Assembly: GCF_015278315.1 (NCBI RefSeq)
Contig: NZ_JADIJE010000003.1
Location: 124,001-188,000, forward strand
Length of the DNA: 64,000 nucleotides
Origin: Microbacterium ureisolvens
Lineage (GTDB): Bacteria; Actinomycetota; Actinomycetes; Actinomycetales; Microbacteriaceae
Direction: 5' to 3'
In this document: piece after piece, positions 26,229 through 34,347 of the stretch
Layout: each line of letters opens with the position of its first letter
How positions within the stretch are numbered: the stretch's first letter is position 1
Made by a program: the position numbers and the translations under genes
The notes under the pieces: generated by a model
What the model was told of the DNA's origin: nothing
Databases searched by the model: none
The model's input: the letters and a program-made list of their open reading frames with translations, nothing else

Positions 26229-27022
26229 TGAGCGGGACCACCCTTTCCATGACGCCTCGCCAGGAGGAGACCGCTATGAGCTCGTTGCTGGTAGCAGACC
26301 AAGTCACGAAGTCGTTCGGCGATCGCCAGGTTCTCAAGAGCGTGAGCTTCGACATCGCCCCCGGCGAGATCGGTGTGCTCATCGGGAAGAGCGGGTCGGG
26401 CAAGAGCACCCTGCTGCGCATCTTCGCTGGCCTGGAAGAGCCCGACGATGGAAACATCTTCGTCCGCGGCAAGCAAGTGGTCGAGGACGGCGAGTACACC
26501 GACGAGTGGGACGGAGCCATCTCCGACGTAGGGATGATCTTCCAGCACTACACCCTGTGGCCTCACATGACGGTGTTCGAGAACCTCGCATTGGCGCCTC
26601 GACACGTGCTGCGCGAGTCCAAGAAGAGCATTATGGAGCGCGCGAAGCAGGCGCTTGCCGAGGTCGGGATGGAACATCATCTCAACAGCCGGAGCCCGCA
26701 GCTTTCGGGTGGCGAGCGGCAGCGCGTGGCCATCGCACGAGCGCTGATGATGCGTCCAAAGGTGCTCCTCTGTGATGAGATCACTTCGGCCCTCGACCCG
26801 CCCGTAGCGGCGGAAGTCCTCGGCGTGATTACGAAGCTGAAGGAAGAGGAAGGAATCGGTGCCGTGCTGGTCACGCACGACATGGCGTTCGCCTCGAAGG
26901 CTGCTGACAAAGTGCTCTTCTTCGAAGAGGGCGTCGTCGCCGAGGAAGGCCCGCCGTCCGCGATCTTCGGGAACCCGCAGACGCCCGGGCTAAAGAAGTT
27001 CGTCGACGCCGTCCGCTTCTGA
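26228..27022 (+). CDS. Amino-acid ABC transporter ATP-binding protein
   Basis: This importer ATPase has Walker A (GKSGSGKSTLLR), Q-loop (IFQHYTLWPHMTVFENL), signature LSGGERQRVAIARAL, Walker B (VLLCDEITSALDP) and the H-loop (VTHDM). The longest frame starts at ATG 26228, overlapping the permease stop (TAATG). An internal ATG at 26276 has an optimal CAGGAGGAG site and yields the more typical N-terminus MSSLLVADQVTKSF; either may be used. Substitution of SALDP for the usual SALDPELV context is minor. It partners the preceding permease and binding protein. Confidence 0.93.
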   Translation: MSGTTLSMTPRQEETAMSSLLVADQVTKSFGDRQVLKSVSFDIAPGEIGVLIGKSGSGKSTLLRIFAGLEEPDDGNIFVRGKQVVEDGEYTDEWDGAISDVGMIFQHYTLWPHMTVFENLALAPRHVLRESKKSIMERAKQALAEVGMEHHLNSRSPQLSGGERQRVAIARALMMRPKVLLCDEITSALDPPVAAEVLGVITKLKEEEGIGAVLVTHDMAFASKAADKVLFFEEGVVAEEGPPSAIFGNPQTPGLKKFVDAVRF

Positions 27023-27055
27023 CAGACGCCCGAGATGAATAGAGAGAAGGACGTT

Positions 27056-27133
27056 GTGGTTCAACTGCGCGCCCTCATGCAGGAGGAGGGGGACGCTGAT
27101 CGCGGCCCCCTCCTCGGGAGCGCTGAGCGATGA
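27056..27133 (+). other. Possible 25-codon leader ORF coupled to the FAD oxidoreductase
   Basis: A GTG frame preceded by GAGAAGGA runs 25 codons and ends in TGA, overlapping the ATGA start of the FAD oxidoreductase at 27130. It contains the hairpin at 27083-27115. It may be a leader peptide that couples translation across the hairpin, or a chance frame. No known family. Confidence 0.3.
27083..27115 (+). terminator. 10-bp GC hairpin between importer and oxidoreductase genes
   Basis: GAGGAGGGGG (27083-27092) pairs perfectly with CCCCCTCCTC (27106-27115) over a 13-base loop. There is no T-tract after it, so it is more likely an attenuator, RNA-processing or stability element than a full terminator. 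It lies 15 bp before the downstream start codon. Confidence 0.55.
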
Positions 27134-28290
27134 CTGACGTCGTCATCATCGGCGGCGGAATCATCGGAGCCGCCACGGCATATCAGCTCAGTCTTGCTGG
27201 TCTGCGTGTGCATGTCCTCGAGCGGGGAGCTCCTGTCAGCGGGACATCCAGCCGCGGTGAGGGCAACATCCTGGTCTCCGATAAGCCGCCAGGGCCAGAG
27301 CTGGAGCTACAGAAGTTCTCCAGCCGACTCTGGGCCGAGTTCGACGAGTCCGACCACGAATTGGACATCGAGCTGGAAGAAAAGGGCGGGGTGCTGCTGG
27401 GCGTCGCGGGCAACGCGATGACCGCATTGCACGGCTACGCCGAAGCGCACGAAGCAGCCGGAGTGCACGCGGAGCGGATGGACGCGGCGGCTCTGTACGA
27501 GAGAGAACCCAACCTCGCTCCCGGCTACCCGGGTGGGCTCTTCTACCCGGGAGACCTCCAGGTGATGCCGGTGGTCGCCGCGTTCGAGATGCTTCGCATT
27601 GCGCGTCGGAACGGGGCGACAATCAGCCCGTACACCGAAGTCCGTGGTGTCAAGGTGGATAAGGGCGTGGTCGCGGGAGTTGAGACCGACAACGGCACGG
27701 TGCCCGCGCGCGTAGTCGTGAACTGCTCCGGCGCTTGGGCTGGACCGCTCACCTCATCCTGGGCGACGCCGTTGCCCGTGGAACCGCGTCGCGGCTACGT
27801 CCTTGTCACTTCAGCGCTGCCCCACGTCGTCCGGCATAAGGTCTACTCAGCCGAGTACATGGACAACGTGTCGTCCAGCGATGCGGGACTCCAAGCCTCG
27901 CTCGTCGTCGAGGGAACCAAGAGTGGCACTGTCCTGATCGGCGCCAGTCGTGAACGCATCGGCTTCGACGATCGGCCCCGGGCGGAGATCGTGCAACGCC
28001 TCGCCAGCCAGGCGATCGCCGTTTACCCGTTCCTCGCCGACGTCCGCCTGATCCGGTACTACCAAGGCTTCCGCCCTTACGCGACCGGCCACCTTCCGAT
28101 CATCGGTCCGGACCCCGAGCTAGGGGGGCTCTTCCACGCCGTCGGTCACGAGGGGGTCGGAATCGGGTTGGCCCCCGCAACGGGTCGGATCATCACAGAG
28201 ATGATTCTGGACCTTCCCCTGAGCGTAGACATGAAGGCATTCGCGCCTTCCCGTTTCAGCGAAGAGAGCCGACATGACGTTCCAGTTTGA
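27130..28290 (+). CDS. FAD-dependent D-amino-acid/hydroxyproline dehydrogenase subunit (DadA/SoxB-like)
   Basis: This 386-residue DAO-family flavoprotein has the N-terminal dinucleotide-binding motif VVIIGGGIIGAATAY and the C-terminal FAD contact GLFHAVGHEGVGIGLAPATGR. Together with the two downstream genes it forms a three-part dehydrogenase like those used for D-hydroxyproline, opine or octopine oxidation. D-hydroxyproline is the likely substrate from context. Its product would be a pyrroline carboxylate for the DapA-family lyase. Its 3' end overlaps the 2Fe-2S gene by 17 bp. Confidence 0.85.
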   Translation: MTDVVIIGGGIIGAATAYQLSLAGLRVHVLERGAPVSGTSSRGEGNILVSDKPPGPELELQKFSSRLWAEFDESDHELDIELEEKGGVLLGVAGNAMTALHGYAEAHEAAGVHAERMDAAALYEREPNLAPGYPGGLFYPGDLQVMPVVAAFEMLRIARRNGATISPYTEVRGVKVDKGVVAGVETDNGTVPARVVVNCSGAWAGPLTSSWATPLPVEPRRGYVLVTSALPHVVRHKVYSAEYMDNVSSSDAGLQASLVVEGTKSGTVLIGASRERIGFDDRPRAEIVQRLASQAIAVYPFLADVRLIRYYQGFRPYATGHLPIIGPDPELGGLFHAVGHEGVGIGLAPATGRIITEMILDLPLSVDMKAFAPSRFSEESRHDVPV

Positions 28291-28540
28291 CGGCGAAGAA
28301 GTCAGCTTTCGCCCGGGCCAGAGCGTGCAGGGAGCCCTGGTGGCGCACGGGGTGCTGGCCACTCGAACGACCCGGCTCGCCGGTGCTCCGCGGGGCATGT
28401 TCTGCGGGATCGGCGTCTGCTTCGATTGCCTGGCCAAAGTCGACGGAGAACCCGATCAGCGAACCTGCATGACTCCCGCCGAAGACGGCATGGTCGTCTG
28501 CGCACAGGAAGGTACCGGACGTGACGACCTCGCGATCTGA
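28274..28540 (+). CDS. Small [2Fe-2S] subunit (HcnA/OoxX-like)
   Basis: This 88-residue ferredoxin-like protein has the cluster motif MFCGIGVCFDC near residues 42-52 (C-x4-C-x2-C) and a fourth cysteine in RTCMTP near 65, a plant-type 2Fe-2S pattern. Such small subunits sit between DadA-like and HcnB-like flavoproteins in heteromeric amino-acid dehydrogenases and carry electrons between the two flavins. It overlaps both neighbours, so stoichiometric translation is expected. Confidence 0.88.
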   Translation: MTFQFDGEEVSFRPGQSVQGALVAHGVLATRTTRLAGAPRGMFCGIGVCFDCLAKVDGEPDQRTCMTPAEDGMVVCAQEGTGRDDLAI

Positions 28541-29972
28541 ATCGCCGCCCGTAGACCTCATCGTCATCGGTGGTGGTCCCGCCGGGATGGCTGCCGCCGC
28601 GGCGGCAATACAGTCTCAGCCCAGCGCTCGCATCGTGCTCATCGACGGCAACCGCAACCTGGGCGGCCAATACTGGCGGCAGCCGTTCGATCCGCGTCTG
28701 GCAGAGGTCACTAGCCGCCACCATCACCATCTCAACACGTACCATAACCTGCGCCGGCGATTGGAAGAAGGCGAAGCCGCCGGTGCGCTCGACCTGCTTC
28801 TGGGGCGGTGGGTATGGACTGTCACACGGGACCCGGACTCGGGCGTGTTTACAGCTCACACCACTCACGGCCATACGGCTGAAGGCATCAGCGGCCGAAG
28901 CATCATCCTGGCGGCCGGCGCATATGACCGACAGCTCCCGTTTCCCGGGTGGGATCTCCCGGGGGTTGTCACCGCCGGCGGCGCGCAGGCCCTGCTGAAG
29001 TCCAACGACGTCCTCGTCGGCAAACGGGTGGCCGTCGGCGGAACCGGCCCCTTTCTCGTCGCCGTTGCGGCCGGCCTCGCAGAGGCCGGCGCGACTATCG
29101 CGGGTGTCCATGAAGCGAACTCGTACCTCAAATGGGCGCCTCATGCTGGCCATCTCGCGAGCAACCCGTCCAAACTCGCCGAGGGCGCCGAGTTGGCGCT
29201 GCAGATCGCCAAACACCGAATCCCCATCCATCCCCGCTCTGCGATCATCGAAGCGCGAGGTTCGGGCCGCGTCCGTCAAGCCGTCGTCGCAAAGCTCGAC
29301 AGCGATGGCAAGGTAATCGGCAGCACCGCCAAGACCGTCGACGTCGACGCCATTGCCGTCGGGTGGGGATTCACCGCCCAGATCGAACTCGCACTCTCGC
29401 TGGGTGCGACGACACGTGTGGACGTCGACGGAACGGAAGTCGTTGCCACCGACGAGCTGCAATGCACATCAGTGGATGGGCTATTTGCGGCAGGCGAGAC
29501 GAGCGGCATCGGAGGCCTCGAGCTCGCCCTCGTGGAGGGCGAGATCGCGGGCAAGACCGCAGTCCTCGACAGCAGGGCGGCCAGAGCACTGACAAGCCGC
29601 AGGCGCCGGAAGCAGGGCTTCGCCACAGCAATGCACAACGCGCACCCGGTTACGGACCACTGGCAGAACCAGCTTACGGACGACACCGTCATCTGCCGGT
29701 GCGAGGAAGTTACCTACGACCGGGTGTTGAGCGCAGCAACAGACGCCCTCTCGAACGAGCCCCGATCCACCAAGCTGCTAACCCGGACGGGAATGGGTTG
29801 GTGCCAAGGCCGGATGTGCGGCTACGCCGCTTCCTGCCTCAGCACCCCGACAATCGCGGGCGGAACGGATGCGTTCGCGAAGCGGCCTGTCGCGGCCCCC
29901 GTCACGCTCGGAGCACTGGCCGCTCTGAACGATTCGGGCCCTGCCGACCGCACGGTTTCGCGCAACATCTGA
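28521..29972 (+). CDS. NAD(P)/FAD-type oxidoreductase subunit with BFD-like domain (HcnB/OoxA-like)
   Basis: This 483-residue flavoprotein has the first nucleotide motif VIGGGPAGMAAAAAA near 14-28, a second one in VAVGGTGPFLVAVAAGLAEAG near 171, and a C-terminal [2Fe-2S] BFD-like domain with cysteines in VICRCEEVTY and GWCQGRMCG. It is the electron-accepting partner of the DadA-like and 2Fe-2S subunits. The start overlaps the small subunit by 20 bp. A hairpin at 29971-30004 ends this transcription unit. Confidence 0.88.
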   Translation: MTTSRSESPPVDLIVIGGGPAGMAAAAAAIQSQPSARIVLIDGNRNLGGQYWRQPFDPRLAEVTSRHHHHLNTYHNLRRRLEEGEAAGALDLLLGRWVWTVTRDPDSGVFTAHTTHGHTAEGISGRSIILAAGAYDRQLPFPGWDLPGVVTAGGAQALLKSNDVLVGKRVAVGGTGPFLVAVAAGLAEAGATIAGVHEANSYLKWAPHAGHLASNPSKLAEGAELALQIAKHRIPIHPRSAIIEARGSGRVRQAVVAKLDSDGKVIGSTAKTVDVDAIAVGWGFTAQIELALSLGATTRVDVDGTEVVATDELQCTSVDGLFAAGETSGIGGLELALVEGEIAGKTAVLDSRAARALTSRRRRKQGFATAMHNAHPVTDHWQNQLTDDTVICRCEEVTYDRVLSAATDALSNEPRSTKLLTRTGMGWCQGRMCGYAASCLSTPTIAGGTDAFAKRPVAAPVTLGALAALNDSGPADRTVSRNI

Positions 29973-30004
29973 GTCCGTTCTCCTCGCTCGGGAGGATCGG
30001 ACTC
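29971..30004 (+). terminator. Hairpin terminator after the dehydrogenase operon
   Basis: GAGTCCG (29971-29977) and CGGACTC (29998-30004) form the outer stem, with a partial inner stem CCTC/GAGG. GTTTAATT follows directly, giving a modest T-rich tail. The next promoter region with an operator pair begins at 30011. Confidence 0.6.
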
Positions 30005-30010
30005 GTTTAA

Positions 30011-30044
30011 TTGTCGGACAAATCAATAGGCTATTGTCAGTCAA
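30011..30044. promoter_or_regulatory. Operator pair before the SDR gene
   Basis: TTGTCGGACAA (30011-30021, perfect) and TTGTCAGTCAA (30034-30044, two mismatches) have centres 23 bp apart, the same spacing as at 23496-23529. They end 14 bp before ATG 30059, placing the SDR gene in the same regulon. Confidence 0.75.
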
Positions 30045-30058
30045 AAATAGGAGAACCA

Positions 30059-30814
30059 ATGGGACTGCTTGACGGTAAAACGATCATCATCACCGGCGCG
30101 GGGCGCGGCATCGGCCTCGCCACCGCTTTGCACCTGCACGACGAGGGCGCGAACGTCATCGCCACCGTGCATTCCGATAGGCGTGTGCCCGAACTCGACA
30201 TCGACAGCGACCGTCTGGTCGTGCGCACGGTGGACGTCGCGGACGAGGAGCAGGTCAAGGAGCTCATCCAGTTTGCGGTCGACACCTTCGGCGAACTCAA
30301 CGGCATCGTGAATAACGCCGGGATCCTCATCCCGGGGACCATTCTGGACGCGAGCCTGGAAGACTTCGAGCGCACCTTCGCCGTGAACGTACGTGGTGTC
30401 TTCCTCGGCTCCAAGTACGCCCTCCCGGAGCTGCTTAAGGCCGGCGGTGGTTCGATCGTCAACTTCGGCTCGATCAACTCCATCGGAGCGGAAAAGCTTC
30501 TGACTACCTACACGGCCAGCAAGGGCGCCGTCCTGCAGCTGACTCGCGCCATCGCGTTGGACTACGGTGCGCAGGGGATCCGCGCCAACACGGTCTGCCC
30601 CGGCTTCGTCGACACCCCTCTCAACATCCCGCACTACGAAGCGCTTGGCGGGCGCGAGGCGCTGGAAGAAGGGCTTCCCGACTTCCAGCCGATCGGGCGC
30701 CCGATCACAACGCTCGAGATCGCACAGTCAGTGTCGTTCCTGCTCTCCGATCGCTCGACCGCGATCACGGGAACGGCGTTCGTCGTCGATGGCGGCGTAC
30801 TGGCGGGAGCCTGA
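30059..30814 (+). CDS. Short-chain dehydrogenase/reductase (SDR)
   Basis: This 251-residue classical SDR has the cofactor motif TGAGRGIG near 13-20, NNAG near 87, the catalytic serine in VNFGSINS near 137 and YTASKGA near 153. The substrate is unknown; it may oxidise or reduce a hydroxy- or oxo-acid in the imino-acid pathway controlled by the GntR regulator. ATG 30059 follows AATAGGAGAACC. A bidirectional hairpin at 30825-30863 closes the unit. Confidence 0.88.
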   Translation: MGLLDGKTIIITGAGRGIGLATALHLHDEGANVIATVHSDRRVPELDIDSDRLVVRTVDVADEEQVKELIQFAVDTFGELNGIVNNAGILIPGTILDASLEDFERTFAVNVRGVFLGSKYALPELLKAGGGSIVNFGSINSIGAEKLLTTYTASKGAVLQLTRAIALDYGAQGIRANTVCPGFVDTPLNIPHYEALGGREALEEGLPDFQPIGRPITTLEIAQSVSFLLSDRSTAITGTAFVVDGGVLAGA

Positions 30815-30824
30815 CGGATCGACA

Positions 30825-30863
30825 GATGGCCTGGCGGACGCTACTGCAGACCGCCAGGCCATC
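30825..30863. terminator. Bidirectional hairpin between convergent genes
   Basis: GATGGCCTGGCGG (30825-30837) pairs perfectly over 13 bp with CCGCCAGGCCATC (30851-30863), loop 13 bases. It separates the plus-strand SDR from the minus-strand glycerol-type operon and probably terminates both. Confidence 0.75.
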
Positions 30864-30927
30864 GTTCGATGGTTCTCACCCGGCGTGTGTGGCGCATAGA
30901 TCCCGATCAGCACCGAAGCACCCGGGA

Positions 30928-31620
30928 TCAGCGCGTCCGAAGCGACTCCGCGCTCACCTCGGGAGCGCGACGGAAGGCCCGGGTCGACCTGGTTCCCGCA
31001 TTGACGAGCACGGTGTGCCTCACTGCTCGAGCGAGCGGGAGATCCGAGGCGGAATCTGTATAGAGGACGGCCTGGTCAAGCGCCACGCCCGCCGCGCGCA
31101 GGCTTTGCACCTTCCGAGCGCCGACGTTATGGGAACCCATCAGCAAGCCTCTGCGCTCGACAGTCAACGTCGACGCGAGGACCTCGACGTCATTTAGCCC
31201 CAACGCATCAAGATAGCTGCGAGCCAGTGTCTTCTCGGAAGCCGTCACCACTATCGCCCGTGTGCGGGCGTGCGACTGCCGCAACACGGCGACGATGGTG
31301 TGCCGTCCGATGTCGGGATCGGCTGCCAACGCTTCAGCGGTCTCCCCGGCGAGCCTGACGTACTGGAGCGGGCTCACATTTCTAAGAGCCAAGCGGACCA
31401 AAGCGCGGTTCACCCTCGGCCGCACCTCACCCCACGGTGATGCGGCCAACGCCGTCAGCACGAGAGGCACTGCGGCCGCAAATCGCCATGGCGCTGCGCG
31501 CAGCCGGCGAATGATGAGCGCCGCCATCGAATCGTGACGCGTCAGCACGCCGTCCATATCGAATAGCGCCACTTCCGGTTGCGTGCCGGGCACACCCTGA
31601 TCGCCGGCTCGGGCGATCAT
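30928..31620 (-). CDS. HAD-family phosphatase (HAD-IB type)
   Basis: This 230-residue HAD hydrolase has the nucleophile motif ALFDMDGVLTRHDS near residues 18-31, motif II threonine in IVVTASEKTLA near 119 and the late acidic motif YTDSASDLPLA near 184. PSP/HAD-IB proteins dephosphorylate small phospho-compounds. ATG 31620 lies 14 bp after the upstream oxidoreductase stop. As last gene of the kinase-dehydrogenase operon it may remove phosphate from a polyol-phosphate or dead-end intermediate. Confidence 0.82.
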   Translation of the reverse strand: MIARAGDQGVPGTQPEVALFDMDGVLTRHDSMAALIIRRLRAAPWRFAAAVPLVLTALAASPWGEVRPRVNRALVRLALRNVSPLQYVRLAGETAEALAADPDIGRHTIVAVLRQSHARTRAIVVTASEKTLARSYLDALGLNDVEVLASTLTVERRGLLMGSHNVGARKVQSLRAAGVALDQAVLYTDSASDLPLARAVRHTVLVNAGTRSTRAFRRAPEVSAESLRTR

Positions 31621-31633
31621 CACTCGTCGGCCG

Positions 31634-32923
31634 TCACTTCTGGATGGAGAGAGTGACCGGCCCCCCGGCCGCCCCAACCTTCCGAAGCACCGACGAAGGC
31701 ACTCGAAACACTCGACCGGGCGCGGCCGGCCACAGCAAGCGTCGGCGGACCAGAGTCTTTCCTCCCTGACGCACGACGATGCGGGGAAAGGGGATGTACT
31801 CGTCCGTCCACAGCTCCAACCGACCGCGGGGCGGGGCGGGATCGTTCGGACGGATGAGCGCCGGTGAGACCCAGCGCAACGGCTGTTCGACGCGCAACTC
31901 CACCGGGGCGGTGGTCGTGGCCTGCGTGCCGGACAGATAGTCGATGACGTGGTCGGCAACGGCCTTTCCGTCCAGTGCAGCGATATCGGCAGTGTCGACG
32001 GGGTGCAGGCTGTTACCGATCGCGAAGACCCCGGGAACACTCGTGCGCATCGCACCGTCGACTGTTGGACCCTTGGTCCCTGCGTTCAAGGAAATGCCGG
32101 CAGCGCGAGCGAGCTCGTTGTCTGGAATCCAATCGCCGGTGAGGATCACCGTGTCGCACGGCACGAGACGACGGTTTCCGGTGTCCAGATCCTCCACCTC
32201 CACGGCCTCCACCTTCGGACGCCCCACAATGCGTACCACCCGGGTCCGCGTTGCCACTTTGGTTCGGAAGAAGATTCGTCCTGGCCACGTGAAGAAAAAG
32301 TAGGAGTCCGGGTTGGCGTACTCGGTGGTCATCAGCACGGTGCGGCATCCCACATGCTGGAGCGTGAGTGCGGCAGACCAGCTGACGAGCTCGGCGCCGA
32401 CGATGACGGCGCGCTTTCCAACGCGGCCGTGCTTCAGGTGCACGATGTTCTGCAGGTGACCGGTCGTGTAGACGCCTTGCCCGCGGTCACCGGGGATCAG
32501 ACGCGCCGGTCGTGGTCGTTCACGGGCGCCAGTGGCGAGGACGACCACGTCCGCGTCCACCCTGAAGCGCCCCGTAGGCGAGGTGACGTTGAAGGAGTGT
32601 TCGCCGGCCCAGTCCGTGACCGTCGATTCCGTGAGGATCGTCGCGCCGGATTTTTGGGCGCGGTCGCGGAGGATCTGCGCGTAACGCGGGCCGCTGATGA
32701 ATGTTCGCATGTCCCGAATGCCGTAGCCGGGGTGATCGCTGTGGCGGGGGATGCCGCCAGCGACGGCTTCACGCTCAACAACGACCACCGACCCTTCGAC
32801 TCGGGGAGCGAGGTAGCGCGCGGCGGTCAGGCCAGCAGGCCCACCGCCGATGATGGCCACGGTCGCTTTGCGCACCGCCCCCGGGGTCTCGTCCTGCTCC
32901 GTGATGGCGTTCGGAAGGCTCAT
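31634..32923 (-). CDS. NAD(P)/FAD-dependent oxidoreductase
   Basis: This 429-residue two-dinucleotide-binding flavoprotein has VAIIGGGPAGLTAARYLAP near 22-40 for FAD and GKRAVIVGAELVSWSAAL near 172 for NAD(P)H. It has no obvious redox-active CxxC. Its gene overlaps the GlpA-like stop (ATGA), as in operons where a GlpA-like dehydrogenase passes electrons to a pyridine-nucleotide oxidoreductase. It probably reoxidises the GlpA-like subunit or acts in the same complex. The frame extends upstream to 33133 but only as a shadow. Confidence 0.83.
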   Translation of the reverse strand: MSLPNAITEQDETPGAVRKATVAIIGGGPAGLTAARYLAPRVEGSVVVVEREAVAGGIPRHSDHPGYGIRDMRTFISGPRYAQILRDRAQKSGATILTESTVTDWAGEHSFNVTSPTGRFRVDADVVVLATGARERPRPARLIPGDRGQGVYTTGHLQNIVHLKHGRVGKRAVIVGAELVSWSAALTLQHVGCRTVLMTTEYANPDSYFFFTWPGRIFFRTKVATRTRVVRIVGRPKVEAVEVEDLDTGNRRLVPCDTVILTGDWIPDNELARAAGISLNAGTKGPTVDGAMRTSVPGVFAIGNSLHPVDTADIAALDGKAVADHVIDYLSGTQATTTAPVELRVEQPLRWVSPALIRPNDPAPPRGRLELWTDEYIPFPRIVVRQGGKTLVRRRLLWPAAPGRVFRVPSSVLRKVGAAGGPVTLSIQK

Positions 32924-34347
32924 CGAACTCTCTCCTGGTCGCTGATGCTGGAGGCCTCGACGCGGGCGCCTCGTGTGTTGAGCAACTCGGTCACTTCTGC
33001 GCCACAGAAGAAGCCTTGGCAACGGCCGTTGTGGGCACGGGTACGCCGGCGTAGACCCTCGAGATTGCACGGGGGAATCGGGGATGAGAACGTGTCGCGG
33101 ATCTCCCCGGCGGTGACGCGTTCGCAGAAGCACACCACGCGTCCGTATGCGGGATCCTCCGCGATTCGCCTGGTGTCCTGATAGGGGCGCAGGAATGCTT
33201 CGCCGATGTTTGGCATCCTGGGGGGCGCGGGCAGGTCGGTCCGCTCGGTGAGTTCAAGCGGGCTCTGCCGGAGCAGGGTGACGATGTGCTCGGCGACGGC
33301 CATCCCGGACGTCAGGCCCGTGGACCGGATGCCGCCAGCGATGACATACCGCTCGGTGGAGTCTGCGTCGACGAGGTAGTCAGGCTGATCGCTGGCGGCT
33401 CGAAGCCCGGCGTAGGTGGCGGTGACTTCTTCATCAAGCAGCCGGGGCATCAACTGCTTGCCTTTGCCGAGCAAGAAGTTGAAGCCGTCCTCCGAAGTGC
33501 CGGTTTGAGTCCGGTCGTCCAGGTCCTCCGCAGTAGGCCCAAGCATTACGTTGCCGTAGATGGTCGGGCTCACCAGCACGCCCTTGCCACGCGCAGTCGG
33601 GACCGGCAACACGATCTTGTTGACCAGCGGCCGCGCTTGCTTGTCGTACACCAGCAGTTCTCCCCGGCGGGGGGTGATGGTGAGGCGGTCGTATCCGAAC
33701 ATCCGGTCGATGATGTCTCCGCCCAGCCCGGCCGCATTGATCACCCAGCGGGCGAGTACCGGGCCTTGCGAGGTGACGAGTTCGGTGACGTCGGCGCGCC
33801 GAGCGACGCCTTCAACCCGGCGTGCCAGCAGCAGTGTCACTCCACGCTGCACCGCATCCGTCGCGAGGGCCAGGTTGGTCGTCCATGTGCAGATGATCGA
33901 TTCGTCGGGAACCGTCAGACCCGCCACCACCCCCTCACCCAGATTCGGAAGCACCGCATACACTTCCTCGGCGGTGATGATCTCGGTGCGGTCGTAGCCG
34001 TTGTCGGCCGCCTTCTTCTGCAACCCGGGCAGCGCATCGCGCTGCTCCTCATCCCAAGCCACCAGGACGGCGCCGGTGCGCTCGACCGGAATGCCGGTCT
34101 GGGTCGCATACTCGGCCAGCAAGGTGTATCCCTGATGGACCATTTTCGATTCCAGCGTTCCGGGCTTCGCGTCAAAGCCGGTGTGCAGAATCGCCGTGTT
34201 GGCCTTGCTCGTCCCGTCGCCCACATCTGGCTTCTCGTCCAAGAGAGCTACAGAGAGCTCGAATCCGGCGAGCCGCCGGGCAATCGCGGAACCGACGATG
34301 CCAGCTCCGATGACGACGACATCGTGCACGCGAGCATTTGCACTCAT
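32920..34347 (-). CDS. GlpA/LhgO-like FAD-dependent glycerol-3-phosphate dehydrogenase family protein
   Basis: This 475-residue DAO-superfamily flavoprotein has DVVVIGAGIVGSAIAR near 9-24 and the SKANTAILHTGF segment of GlpA-like proteins near 46. The C-terminal BFD-like [2Fe-2S] domain contains VCFCERV and GRCQGFFCG. Kinase and oxidoreductase neighbours point to oxidation of a polyol phosphate such as glycerol 3-phosphate; the exact substrate is not shown. It overlaps the kinase stop by four bases. Confidence 0.85.
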   Translation of the reverse strand: MSANARVHDVVVIGAGIVGSAIARRLAGFELSVALLDEKPDVGDGTSKANTAILHTGFDAKPGTLESKMVHQGYTLLAEYATQTGIPVERTGAVLVAWDEEQRDALPGLQKKAADNGYDRTEIITAEEVYAVLPNLGEGVVAGLTVPDESIICTWTTNLALATDAVQRGVTLLLARRVEGVARRADVTELVTSQGPVLARWVINAAGLGGDIIDRMFGYDRLTITPRRGELLVYDKQARPLVNKIVLPVPTARGKGVLVSPTIYGNVMLGPTAEDLDDRTQTGTSEDGFNFLLGKGKQLMPRLLDEEVTATYAGLRAASDQPDYLVDADSTERYVIAGGIRSTGLTSGMAVAEHIVTLLRQSPLELTERTDLPAPPRMPNIGEAFLRPYQDTRRIAEDPAYGRVVCFCERVTAGEIRDTFSSPIPPCNLEGLRRRTRAHNGRCQGFFCGAEVTELLNTRGARVEASSISDQERVR

